Assembly: GCA_963700925.1 (NCBI GenBank)
Contig: OY969553.1
Location: forward strand, 3,534,001-3,598,000
DNA from: CAWJMD01 sp963700925
GTDB lineage: Bacteria > Actinomycetota > Actinomycetes > Actinomycetales > CAWJMD01
Direction: 5' to 3'
DNA length: 64,000 bases
Shown here: piece by piece, positions 9,446 through 17,122 of the stretch
Numbering within the stretch: position 1 is the first letter of the stretch
Layout of the letters: each line of letters starts with the position of its first letter
Notes under the pieces: generated by a model
The model's input: only the letters and a program-made list of their open reading frames with translations
The model's database searches: none
What the model was told of the DNA's origin: nothing
Position numbers and translations under genes: made by a program

Positions 9446-9484
9446 ATGCGGACACTGCTCCTCGTACCCTGGCGGCGCGCCTGA
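9446..9484 (+). CDS. ilvB leader peptide (MRTLLLVPWRRA)
   Basis: A 12-codon ORF reads MRTLLLVPWRRA and ends at TGA 9482-9484. Three Leu codons in a row followed by Val suit ribosome-mediated attenuation of a valine/leucine operon. A small hairpin (GTCCT/AGGAC, 9491-9504) follows, and then a strong terminator at 9517-9550 ahead of ilvB. No good ribosome-binding site is seen upstream, which fits a leaderless start. Stalling at Leu or Val codons should favour an antiterminator and allow ilvBNC transcription. The family logic is well established; the exact alternative pairing was not computed. Confidence 0.78.
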   Translation: MRTLLLVPWRRA

Positions 9485-9516
9485 CGCCCTGTCCTCGCCA
9501 GGACCGTCCGCGCGCC

Positions 9517-9550
9517 AACCCCTCACGAGCCGTCCGGCCGGAGGGGTTTT
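9517..9550 (+). terminator. Attenuator terminator upstream of ilvB
   Basis: AACCCCTC (9517-9524) pairs with GAGGGGTT (9541-9548) around a GC-rich loop and runs into TTTTC. This is a textbook intrinsic terminator 50 bases before the ilvB start and directly after the Leu/Val leader peptide. Confidence 0.85.
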
Positions 9551-9600
9551 CTCATGTGTTAGCCGGTATCAAGCCCACACGCACCCACCAGGAGAACCCG

Positions 9601-11412
9601 ATGGCCACCGCAGCGCAGGCAGTGCCCCGCCCGCCCGGTAAGTCGGCATCGCTGACCGGGGCACAGAGCCTCGTCCGCGCTCTCGAGACGGCAGGCGTCG
9701 AGGTCGTATTCGGGATCCCCGGCGGGGCGATCCTGCCCGCCTACGACCCGCTGCTCGACAGCACCAAGGTCCGTCACATCCTCGTGCGTCACGAGCAGGG
9801 CGCGGGCCACGCCGCCCAGGGCTACGCCCAGGCCACGGGCCGCGTCGGCGTCTGCATGGCCACCTCCGGTCCGGGTGCTACGAACCTGGTGACGCCGATC
9901 GCCGACGCCTACATGGACTCGGTGCCGATCGTCGCGATCACGGGGCAGGTTGCCAGCAAGGCGATCGGCACCGACGCCTTCCAGGAGGCCGACATCTCCG
10001 GGATCACCATCCCGATCACCAAGCACAACTACCTGGTGACCGACCCGTCCGAGATCCCACGGGTGATCGCCGAGGCCTTCCACATCGCGAGCACGGGCCG
10101 GCCCGGTCCGGTTCTCGTCGACATCGCCAAGGACGCCCTGCAGGCCACCACGACCTTCAACTGGCCCTCGCGCATCGACCTGCCCGGGTACCACCCGGTC
10201 ACGCGCCCGCACGGCAAGCAGGTGCGCGAGGCAGCGCGCCTGCTCACCACCGCCTCCCGTCCGGTGCTGTACGTCGGGGGAGGGGTGATCAAGGCCGCTG
10301 CGAGCGACAAGCTGCGTGAGCTCGTCGACGTGTCCGGTGCCCCCGTGGTGACGACCCTGATGGCCCGCGGCGCGCTGCCCGACTCGCACCCCGCCCACCT
10401 CGGCATGCCGGGCATGCACGGCACTGTCGCCGCGGTGACCGCGCTGCAGAAGGCCGACCTGATCGTCTCTCTCGGAGCGCGTTTCGACGACCGGGTCACT
10501 GGCCAGCTGTCGTCATTCGCCCCGCACGCCACCGTCGTCCACGCCGACATCGACCCCGCGGAGATCTCGAAGAACCGCATCGCGGACGTTCCGATCGTCG
10601 GCGACGCGAAGGAGGTCATCACCGACCTCGTCGTCGCCGTCCAGGCCGAGCACGCTGCCGGTCACCGGGCCGACCTGAAGGCCTGGTGGACGCACCTCGA
10701 CGGGCTGCGCGACACCTACCCGCTCGGCTACGCGGCGCCCGACGACGGCTCCCTCTCGCCGCAACAGGTGATCGAACGGCTCGGCCAGGTCGCCGGGCCG
10801 GAGGCGATCTACTGCGCGGGAGTCGGGCAGCACCAGATGTGGGCGGCCCAGTTCATCCGGTACGAGCGGCCGGCCAGCTGGATCAACTCGGGCGGGCTCG
10901 GGACGATGGGCTTCGCCGTGCCCGCGGCCATGGGCGCCAAGGTCGGTGCGCCAGACCGCGTCGTGTGGGCCGTCGACGGCGACGGGTGCTTCCAGATGAC
11001 GAATCAGGAGCTCGCCACCTGTGCCCTGAACGACATCCCGATCAAGGTCGCCGTGATCAACAACTCCAGCCTCGGCATGGTGCGACAGTGGCAGACGCTG
11101 TTTTACGAAGGGCGCTACTCCAACACCGACCTGCACACCGGGGGAGGGGTGGAGCAGGCGCGCCGCATCCCCGACTTCGTCAAGCTCGCCGACGCGTATG
11201 GCTGTGCCGGGCTGCGGTGCGACCGCCTCGAAGACCTCGACGCAACGCTCGAGGAGGCGATGGCGATCAACGACCGTCCGGTGGTCGTCGACTTCGTCGT
11301 GCACCGCGACGCGATGGTCTGGCCGATGGTGCCGGCAGGTGTCAGCAACGACGCGATCCAGGTGGCGCGCGGCATGACCCCGGTGTGGGACCGCGAGGAG
11401 GAGGGCCTGTGA
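9601..11412 (+). CDS. ilvB: Acetolactate synthase (AHAS) large, catalytic subunit
   Basis: The ATG at 9601 is preceded by AGGAG and gives 603 residues. The open frame upstream is only the read-through of the broken ilvD tail. The catalytic ThDP glutamate is in RHEQGAGHAAQGYA (Glu near 65). SGPGATNLVTPIADA, FQEADI and SLGARFDDRVTG mark the central FAD-binding region, and GDGCFQMTNQELATC (from ~460) is the ThDP/Mg motif. The enzyme condenses two pyruvates to acetolactate for valine and leucine, or pyruvate with 2-ketobutyrate for isoleucine. It is first in an ilvB-ilvN-ilvC operon controlled by the attenuator just upstream. IlvN supplies feedback control. Confidence 0.97.
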   Translation: MATAAQAVPRPPGKSASLTGAQSLVRALETAGVEVVFGIPGGAILPAYDPLLDSTKVRHILVRHEQGAGHAAQGYAQATGRVGVCMATSGPGATNLVTPIADAYMDSVPIVAITGQVASKAIGTDAFQEADISGITIPITKHNYLVTDPSEIPRVIAEAFHIASTGRPGPVLVDIAKDALQATTTFNWPSRIDLPGYHPVTRPHGKQVREAARLLTTASRPVLYVGGGVIKAAASDKLRELVDVSGAPVVTTLMARGALPDSHPAHLGMPGMHGTVAAVTALQKADLIVSLGARFDDRVTGQLSSFAPHATVVHADIDPAEISKNRIADVPIVGDAKEVITDLVVAVQAEHAAGHRADLKAWWTHLDGLRDTYPLGYAAPDDGSLSPQQVIERLGQVAGPEAIYCAGVGQHQMWAAQFIRYERPASWINSGGLGTMGFAVPAAMGAKVGAPDRVVWAVDGDGCFQMTNQELATCALNDIPIKVAVINNSSLGMVRQWQTLFYEGRYSNTDLHTGGGVEQARRIPDFVKLADAYGCAGLRCDRLEDLDATLEEAMAINDRPVVVDFVVHRDAMVWPMVPAGVSNDAIQVARGMTPVWDREEEGL

Positions 11413-11473
11413 GCGAGCGGAGCGAGCGAACCATGAAGCACAGGGCAGGGGCCACGGCGAGGAACGAGCCGTG
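11411..11473 (+). repeat. Probable dispersed intergenic repeat between ilvB and ilvN
   Basis: The ~58 bases between ilvB and ilvN read GCGAGCGGAGCGAGCGAAC and, in the frame starting at the GTG at 11411, encode SERSERTMKHRAGATARNEP. I recall this type of translated element at gene boundaries in many actinobacterial genomes; that recollection was not checked. It brings its own start and stop signals, and the final GTGA is the ilvN start. A short related piece (ATGAGCGAACGAAGCG) occurs at 31271-31286. Confidence 0.5.
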
Positions 11474-11977
11474 AGCCGGCACACCCTCTCGGTTCTGGTG
11501 GAGAACCGTCCCGGCGTCCTCACACGCACCGCAGGGCTTTTCGCCCGCCGCGGCTTCAACATCCACTCGCTCGCAGTGGGCCCGACCGAGCACTCCGAGG
11601 TCTCGAGGATCACCGTCGTGGTGGACGTCGAGGACCTCCCCCTCGAGCAGGTGACCAAGCAGCTCAACAAGCTGGTCAACGTGCTCAAGGTGGCCGAGCT
11701 CGAGCCGTTCGCGTCCGTGCAGCGCGAGCTGATCCTGGTCAAGGTCCGAGCCGAGGGCGCGTCGCGCTCGCAGGTGCTCGAGATCGTCGAGCTGTTCCGT
11801 GCCAACGTCGTCGACGTGACGCCCGACGCGCTGATCATCGAGGCCACCGGCCACGCCGACAAGATCGCCGCCCTGCTCAAGGTGCTCGAGCCCTACGGCA
11901 TCCGTGAGCTCGTGCAGTCGGGCCTCGTTGCCCTGGGGCGGGGTTCCCGCTCGATGACCGACCGTTCCAACCGATAG
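11471..11977 (+). CDS. ilvN: Acetolactate synthase small, regulatory subunit
   Basis: 168 residues from a GTG at 11471. The N-terminal ACT domain is clear: LSVLVENRPGVLTRTAGLFARRGFNIHSL, followed by RITVVVDVED and EQVTKQLNKLVNVLKV. The C-terminal domain (ELILVKVRA, EIVELFRANVVDVTPD, KIAALLKVLEPYGI) is typical of IlvN. It binds the IlvB dimer, activates it and confers valine feedback inhibition. It lies 58 bases after ilvB, separated by the SERSER-type repeat, and 12 bases before ilvC. It should be co-transcribed with both. Confidence 0.97.
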   Translation: MSRHTLSVLVENRPGVLTRTAGLFARRGFNIHSLAVGPTEHSEVSRITVVVDVEDLPLEQVTKQLNKLVNVLKVAELEPFASVQRELILVKVRAEGASRSQVLEIVELFRANVVDVTPDALIIEATGHADKIAALLKVLEPYGIRELVQSGLVALGRGSRSMTDRSNR

Positions 11978-11989
11978 AGGAGAAGCCCT

Positions 11990-13024
<1,035 letters not shown>

Positions 13025-13040
13025 GAAGCGGCAAGGACGC

Positions 13041-13074
13041 GACTCAGCGCAGTGAGTGACTCAGCTCAGTGAGT
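13041..13074. repeat. Two tandem 17-bp units at the ilvC/hemerythrin convergent junction
   Basis: GACTCAGCGCAGTGAGT (13041-13057) is followed directly by GACTCAGCTCAGTGAGT (13058-13074), one mismatch apart. Each has ACTCA/TGAGT ends and can fold on itself. It may act as a bidirectional terminator. The second copy supplies the last codons and stop of the hemerythrin gene on the minus strand. Confidence 0.6.
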
Positions 13075-13564
13075 TGAGGGCAGCCACCAACTTCTTCTCC
13101 TCATAGGCGAAGTGGTTCTCGAGAAGCGCTGCCAGGCCTTCCACCTCGCCGCGCAGCAGATGCGGCTCGGGGGGCTTGAGGTTCTCGTCGTCGCCGAGAC
13201 CGGCGACCAGGCTCTCGAGCCGCTGCAGGATGTCGGCCACAACGTGATGGTCGCGCTGCAGCTGCTCCAGCGCGGTGCGCAGCTCGGGAAACTCCTGTGC
13301 GACTGCAGGGAACACGCTCGTGTCCTCGCCCGTGTGGTGCCCGTGCAGGAGTGAGCAGAACGCGAGACAGTGCGCCTGCAGCTCCTTGGGCCGCGCTCCG
13401 CCGTCGAGGTACGCGTCCACGTCTTCGCGCAGTGTGTGCAGCTCGTCACGGAGCCAGCCGTGCACGGTGATGAGGTGGGTTCCGAAGGCTGTGATGCGGT
13501 CGTCCTGCTCGGATGGTGTCTCCAACTCGTTCCCCCTGACTCGTCGTTGCTTCGACCTCATCAC
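13061..13564 (-). CDS. Hemerythrin HHE domain protein (second copy)
   Basis: 167 residues. A four-helix cation-binding domain is indicated by THLITVHGWLRDEL, LLHGHHTGEDTSVFPAV, QRDHHVVADILQRLE and NHFAYEEKKLVAAL, which give His and Glu ligands for a di-iron centre. It differs in length and sequence from the hemerythrin at 6939-7580. The N-terminus is basic (SKQRRVR), and a later start near ETPSEQDD is possible. The function is not known beyond likely binding of iron and a diatomic ligand. It is convergent with ilvC and divergent from the DUF222/HNH gene. Confidence 0.85.
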   Translation of the reverse strand: MMRSKQRRVRGNELETPSEQDDRITAFGTHLITVHGWLRDELHTLREDVDAYLDGGARPKELQAHCLAFCSLLHGHHTGEDTSVFPAVAQEFPELRTALEQLQRDHHVVADILQRLESLVAGLGDDENLKPPEPHLLRGEVEGLAALLENHFAYEEKKLVAALNSLS

Positions 13565-13644
13565 TGTGGCGGCGAGCCGTCAAGGATGTTCCGAGATCCG
13601 TTGGGCTGCAATGGGTTTCTGTGGATTGGCCCTTGGCTGACGAG

Positions 13645-13660
13645 TCGAACACCTGTACGA
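13645..13660 (+). promoter_or_regulatory. SOS-box-like LexA site upstream of the DUF222/HNH gene
   Basis: TCGAACACCTGTACGA matches the actinobacterial/Bacillus-type LexA consensus TCGAAC-N4-GTTCGA with a single mismatch. It lies eight bases before the GTG start at 13668. DUF222/HNH (13E12-type) genes in mycobacteria are known to carry such boxes, so DNA-damage induction is likely. Confidence 0.68.
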
Positions 13661-13667
13661 TGGACGT

Positions 13668-14948
13668 GTGGCGACGGTGCAGCAGGACCAAGTGGTGGAG
13701 GAGATCCGCGACGCGGCTGCGCGGGTCGCGGCCCGGCTGAACCGGGACCACGCCGACCTGGTCGAGGTCACCGCCCGGCTGATCGACAACGACGCCTGGG
13801 GGTGCGGGTACCGCAGCCCCGAGCACTGGCTGGTGGTCAACGTCGGGCTCTCACCGGCCCGGGCCAAGGACATCGTCCGGCTGGCCCGGCGCCGCGACGA
13901 ACTGCCCACGATCATGACGCTGCTGGACCAGTCGAAGGTGTCGATCGACCAGGCCGCGGTGGTGGCCCGCCGCGTACCGGCCTCGCACCAGGCCTCGGTC
14001 GCAGAGATCGCCGCGCAGATGACGGTGCCGCAGCTGACCCGGGTGCTGGCCCGGTACGTGTTCACCGTCCCCGACGCCGCCACCGACACCACACCGGCGC
14101 ACGTCGAACCCGAAACCGCCGAGCAGCGGGCCGCCGCACCGGCCACCCTGTCGACCCACGACGACGAGAACGGACGGTTCCACCTGCGCTACCACGCCCC
14201 GGCCGAGGTCGGTGCACTGGTCGAGCAGGCCATCAACGAGGCCAAGGACGCCCTGTTCACCGCCGGCCAGAGCGACGCCACCCCCGCCGACGCCCTCGCC
14301 GACGCCCTCACCGAAATGGCTGCCCGGTCGCTGGCCGCCGTGACGTCACCCAGCCGCCGGGACCGGTACCGGGTCTACCTCCACCTCAGCACCGACGGGG
14401 CCTGGGTCAACGGCGCCGGCGCGATCCCACCCCGCCTGGCCGCCAAGTTCGGCTGCGACGCCATCATCCAGACCATCCACGAACACCACGGCAAGCCCGT
14501 CTCGGTCGGACGGGCCCAGCGGATCGTGCCCGACCGGACCCGCCACCTGATCGAAGACCGCGACCGCGGCTGCCGATACCCCGGCTGCACCACCCAGTTC
14601 GTCGAGATCCACCACCTCACACCCTGGTCCAAAGGCGGCCGAACCGACTACGACACCAACCTGAGCCTGTGCCCGCACCACCACGACCAGCACCACCGCG
14701 GCGAGTACACCATCACCGGCAACCCCAACCACCCCGACGGCCTCACCTTCACCCACCGACGCGGACTACCCATCGCCCCGCTCCGACCACCCACCCAACG
14801 GCCCGACCCCCGCGACACCCCCAACCCCCGCGACACCCCCGACCCCCGCGACACCCCCGACCCCTACCCAGGACTGACCGGCGAACGACTCCACCACGAC
14901 TGGATCAGATTCGACCCCGACCCGCTCCAACTGGTCGACAGCAGCTGA
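13668..14948 (+). CDS. DUF222 domain protein with C-terminal HNH nuclease motif (13E12 repeat family)
   Basis: 426 residues from a GTG at 13668. The N-terminal ~250 residues form the DUF222 helical region (WGCGYRSPEHWLVVNVGLSP, QVVEEIRDAAARVAARLN). The HNH domain is near residues 295-345: RDRGCRYPGC, FVEIHHLTPWSKGG, NLSLCPHHHDQHH. All three HNH core elements and a pair of zinc-type cysteines are visible. The tail carries a Pro/Arg/Asp repeat (PDPRDT units). The family is multicopy in many high-GC actinobacteria and is suspected to be mobile or SOS-related; its biological substrate is unknown. An SOS-like box lies immediately upstream. Confidence 0.88.
   Translation: MATVQQDQVVEEIRDAAARVAARLNRDHADLVEVTARLIDNDAWGCGYRSPEHWLVVNVGLSPARAKDIVRLARRRDELPTIMTLLDQSKVSIDQAAVVARRVPASHQASVAEIAAQMTVPQLTRVLARYVFTVPDAATDTTPAHVEPETAEQRAAAPATLSTHDDENGRFHLRYHAPAEVGALVEQAINEAKDALFTAGQSDATPADALADALTEMAARSLAAVTSPSRRDRYRVYLHLSTDGAWVNGAGAIPPRLAAKFGCDAIIQTIHEHHGKPVSVGRAQRIVPDRTRHLIEDRDRGCRYPGCTTQFVEIHHLTPWSKGGRTDYDTNLSLCPHHHDQHHRGEYTITGNPNHPDGLTFTHRRGLPIAPLRPPTQRPDPRDTPNPRDTPDPRDTPDPYPGLTGERLHHDWIRFDPDPLQLVDSS
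14802..14864 (+). repeat. 18-bp in-frame tandem repeat (PDPRDT) in the DUF222 gene
   Basis: Three units of CCCGACCCCCGCGACACC (one A/G variant) at 14802-14819, 14820-14837 and 14838-14855, plus a partial fourth, encode PDPRDT-PNPRDT-PDPRDT-PDP. Such a perfect short repeat can change length by slippage without breaking the frame. Confidence 0.85.
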
Positions 14949-14960
14949 GCGGTCTCCTCG

Positions 14961-15809
14961 TCACGAGACCTTGTGGGCCGTCAGCAGCAGGTACTCCCAG
15001 CCCATCACTGACGATCCCTCGCCCACGGCGAAGCGTCGGGCGAGCTCGACCAGCTCCGCGTCCAGGGCAGCGACCTTCTCGGGGTCGTCGGCGATGTTCT
15101 TGTAGACCGCGATCGTCGGGCCGTAGTTGGCCTTGAAGTAGTCCCGCCAGTGCTCAGCGCTCTCGAAGCGGTCCACCGTCAAGGGCTCTCGTCGCGCCAC
15201 GACATCGGTGACCCGGTCGCCGAGCAGTTCCCGGACGTGCTCCTCCTTGCCCCACAGGGGCGGCGGCTGGGCACCGGGAGGCGGTGGCGGCGCGTACGGC
15301 TTCATGGTCGCGAACAGCTGGCCGATGAAGCCTTCCGGCGTCCAGCTGAGGAGGCCGATGCTGCCTCCCGGGCGGCAGACACGGACGAGCTCGTCGGCGC
15401 TCGCCTGGTGGTGCGGGGCGAACATGATGCCGATGGACGACAGCACGGTGTCGAACTCGGCGTCGGCGAACGGCAGCGCCTCGGCATCTGCCTCGCGCCA
15501 CTCCAGCTCGGCGCCGCGCTCCGCAGCGACCCGTCGTCCCACCTCGAACAGCTCGGGTGTGAGGTCACTGGCCACGACGCTCGCGCCGGCGAGTGCGGCA
15601 GGGATGGCGGCGTTGCCCGAGCCCGCCGCGACGTCCAGCACCCGGTCGCCGGGCTTCACCCCGACGGCGTCCACCAGGATCGCCCCCACCTTTGGCACAA
15701 CCTCGGCGGCGACGGTGGGGTAGTCGCCGAGGGCCCACATGGTGCGGTGCTTCGCCTTGAGGGCGCGGTCGGCGTCGCCGTTGTTTGTCGGTGCGGTCAT
15801 CTCGGTCAT
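14961..15809 (-). CDS. Class I SAM-dependent methyltransferase (UbiE/Methyltransf_11-like)
   Basis: 282 residues. Motif I is VLDVAAGSGNAA near residue 58. The acidic end of strand 2 is ASDLTPELFEVG, WREADAEALPFAD is the motif around strand 3, and FDTVLSSIGIMFAPH the strand 4 region. The first ATG (15809) is used; a second in-frame ATG three codons later is possible. The substrate is unknown. It is divergently transcribed from an HxlR regulator with a shared ~110-base promoter containing a GTACA/TGTAC inverted repeat, so the regulator likely controls it. Confidence 0.86.
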   Translation of the reverse strand: MTEMTAPTNNGDADRALKAKHRTMWALGDYPTVAAEVVPKVGAILVDAVGVKPGDRVLDVAAGSGNAAIPAALAGASVVASDLTPELFEVGRRVAAERGAELEWREADAEALPFADAEFDTVLSSIGIMFAPHHQASADELVRVCRPGGSIGLLSWTPEGFIGQLFATMKPYAPPPPPGAQPPPLWGKEEHVRELLGDRVTDVVARREPLTVDRFESAEHWRDYFKANYGPTIAVYKNIADDPEKVAALDAELVELARRFAVGEGSSVMGWEYLLLTAHKVS

Positions 15810-15871
15810 CCTCTGAAGTCGTTGTGGCGCTGTGTCCCACCGATGCTAGGAGCGGGCAGGTCCCCGTCCTA

Positions 15872-15886
15872 GTACACGATCTGTAC
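15872..15886. promoter_or_regulatory. Candidate HxlR operator (GTACA-N5-TGTAC)
   Basis: A perfect inverted repeat GTACACGATCTGTAC lies in the divergent promoter between the methyltransferase (start 15809) and the HxlR gene (start 15921). Its position is what is expected of an autoregulatory HxlR-family site. Confidence 0.55.
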
Positions 15887-15920
15887 CTGCACCCGACTGA
15901 ACCGTCCTACGCTGCGTTCC

Positions 15921-16598
15921 ATGGGGTCCTCGTACCGACAGTTCTGCCCGGTCTCGAAGGCGATGGAGCTTCTCGATGACCGCTGGACGCTGCTCGTCGT
16001 GCGCGAGCTCGTCAGCGGCAGCCAGCAGTTCAACGAGCTTCGCCGCGGGCTGCCGCGGATGTCTCCCACTCTGTTGTCGAAGCGCCTGCAGCGGCTCGCA
16101 CGCGGCGGTGTCGTCGACCGCCAGGTCGACGGCAGCGACGTGCGCTACGTGCTGACACCCGCTGGCCGGGAGCTGCGGCCCGTCATCGAGGCGCTCGGCG
16201 TCTGGGGCGCTCGCTGGATCGGTGTTCTCGGGGACGAGGACCTCGACCCGAAGCTGCTGCTGTGGGACATGCACCGCAACATCGACCAGGCATCAGTGCC
16301 GGACGGGCGCACGACTGTCCACTTCCGTTTCCCCGATGTGCCCGCCGGCGTGCGCAACTGGTGGCTCGTCATCACGTCCGGCGAGGCCGACGTGTGCGAC
16401 GTCGACCCCGGGCACGAGGTCGCCGTCACGGTCACTGCGAGCCTGCGCGCGATGGTCGAGGTGTGGCGCGGTGACCGCGACTGGACCGACGCCCTGCGGT
16501 CCGGCTCGGTCGACCTGACGGGCCCCGAGTCGCTGCGACGAGCCGTCCCGCGCTGGTTCACCCTGTCGCCGTTCGCCGTCGTGCCCCGACCGGCGTAG
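15921..16598 (+). CDS. HxlR-family transcriptional regulator with C-terminal SCP2-like domain
   Basis: 225 residues. The N-terminal winged helix is typical of HxlR: FCPVSKAMELLDDRWTLLVVREL, FNELRRGLPRMSPTLLSKRLQRL and GVVDRQVDGSDVRYVLTPAGREL. The Cys at residue 9 is at the position where many HxlR proteins sense oxidants or electrophiles. After residue ~110 comes a domain resembling the SCP2/sterol-carrier fold (RFPDVPAGVRNWWLVI, HEVAVTVTASLRAMVEVWRGD), a known actinobacterial arrangement. It probably regulates itself and the divergent methyltransferase. Confidence 0.87.
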   Translation: MGSSYRQFCPVSKAMELLDDRWTLLVVRELVSGSQQFNELRRGLPRMSPTLLSKRLQRLARGGVVDRQVDGSDVRYVLTPAGRELRPVIEALGVWGARWIGVLGDEDLDPKLLLWDMHRNIDQASVPDGRTTVHFRFPDVPAGVRNWWLVITSGEADVCDVDPGHEVAVTVTASLRAMVEVWRGDRDWTDALRSGSVDLTGPESLRRAVPRWFTLSPFAVVPRPA

Positions 16599-16601
16599 CG
16601 C

Positions 16602-17027
16602 CTAGCCCGGCAGCGGCGCGTACAGGTCGACCTGCGTGCCGTCGGGGTCGCGCAGCACCGCGTAGCGCTGCCCCCATGGTGCGTCCCACGGCTCCAGCTC
16701 GCCGTGGCCGTCCGCCGCGAACGCCGCGTACAGCTCGTCGACCTGGGCGGGTGAGCCGCACTGGGCTGCCAGTGAGGCGCCGACCCGGGGCCGGTCGCGC
16801 GAGGGCGGCTCATCGTCGGGGCCGACGAGGCCGGTGGAGACCAGCATCGACCACGCGTCGAACATCAGCTTGACGCCGCCGAGGTCCGTGTCGACGTGGT
16901 CTTCGGCGTCGGCGTCGTGGGCGAAGGTGCAACCCAGGCGGCGGTAGAAGGCCAGCGTCGTGGCCATGTCGGCGGCGGTCAGCGCCACCACGTCGAGTCG
17001 TACCTGGACGGATGGGATGTCAGTCAT
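16602..17027 (-). CDS. VOC/glyoxalase superfamily protein
   Basis: 141 residues with two beta-alpha-beta-beta-beta units: VRLDVVALTAADMATTLAFYRRLGC, VDTDLGGVKLMFDAWSM, DELYAAFAADGHGELEPWDAPWGQ and YAVLRDPDGTQVDLYAPL. The C-terminal DPDGTQVDLYAPLPG is diagnostic of the fold. The expected metal-binding His/Glu pattern is incomplete, so it may bind a ligand rather than act as a lyase. Its 3' end lies four bases after the HxlR gene on the opposite strand (convergent). Confidence 0.83.
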   Translation of the reverse strand: MTDIPSVQVRLDVVALTAADMATTLAFYRRLGCTFAHDADAEDHVDTDLGGVKLMFDAWSMLVSTGLVGPDDEPPSRDRPRVGASLAAQCGSPAQVDELYAAFAADGHGELEPWDAPWGQRYAVLRDPDGTQVDLYAPLPG

Positions 17028-17122
17028 CGGGACTCCCTGGGTGCAGCGTCGGGTCGAGCGGCTTGTGCCCAGCGACGGTAGGACCGACCACCGACAGGTG
17101 CCGAACGGGGCGCAGAATCAGG

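Noticed and set aside
8899..9600. Extended ilvB open frame starting inside ilvD (837 residues to 11412)
   Set aside because: The first ~140 residues are the ilvD C-terminus and the rest of the extension is non-coding leader. The AGGAG-preceded ATG at 9601 starts real AHAS sequence, and an attenuator lies in between.
13370..15136. 588-residue ORF overlapping the DUF222 gene
   Set aside because: Low-complexity Arg/Pro-rich translation in the wrong frame of a GC-rich gene; the overlapping frame encodes a clear DUF222/HNH protein.
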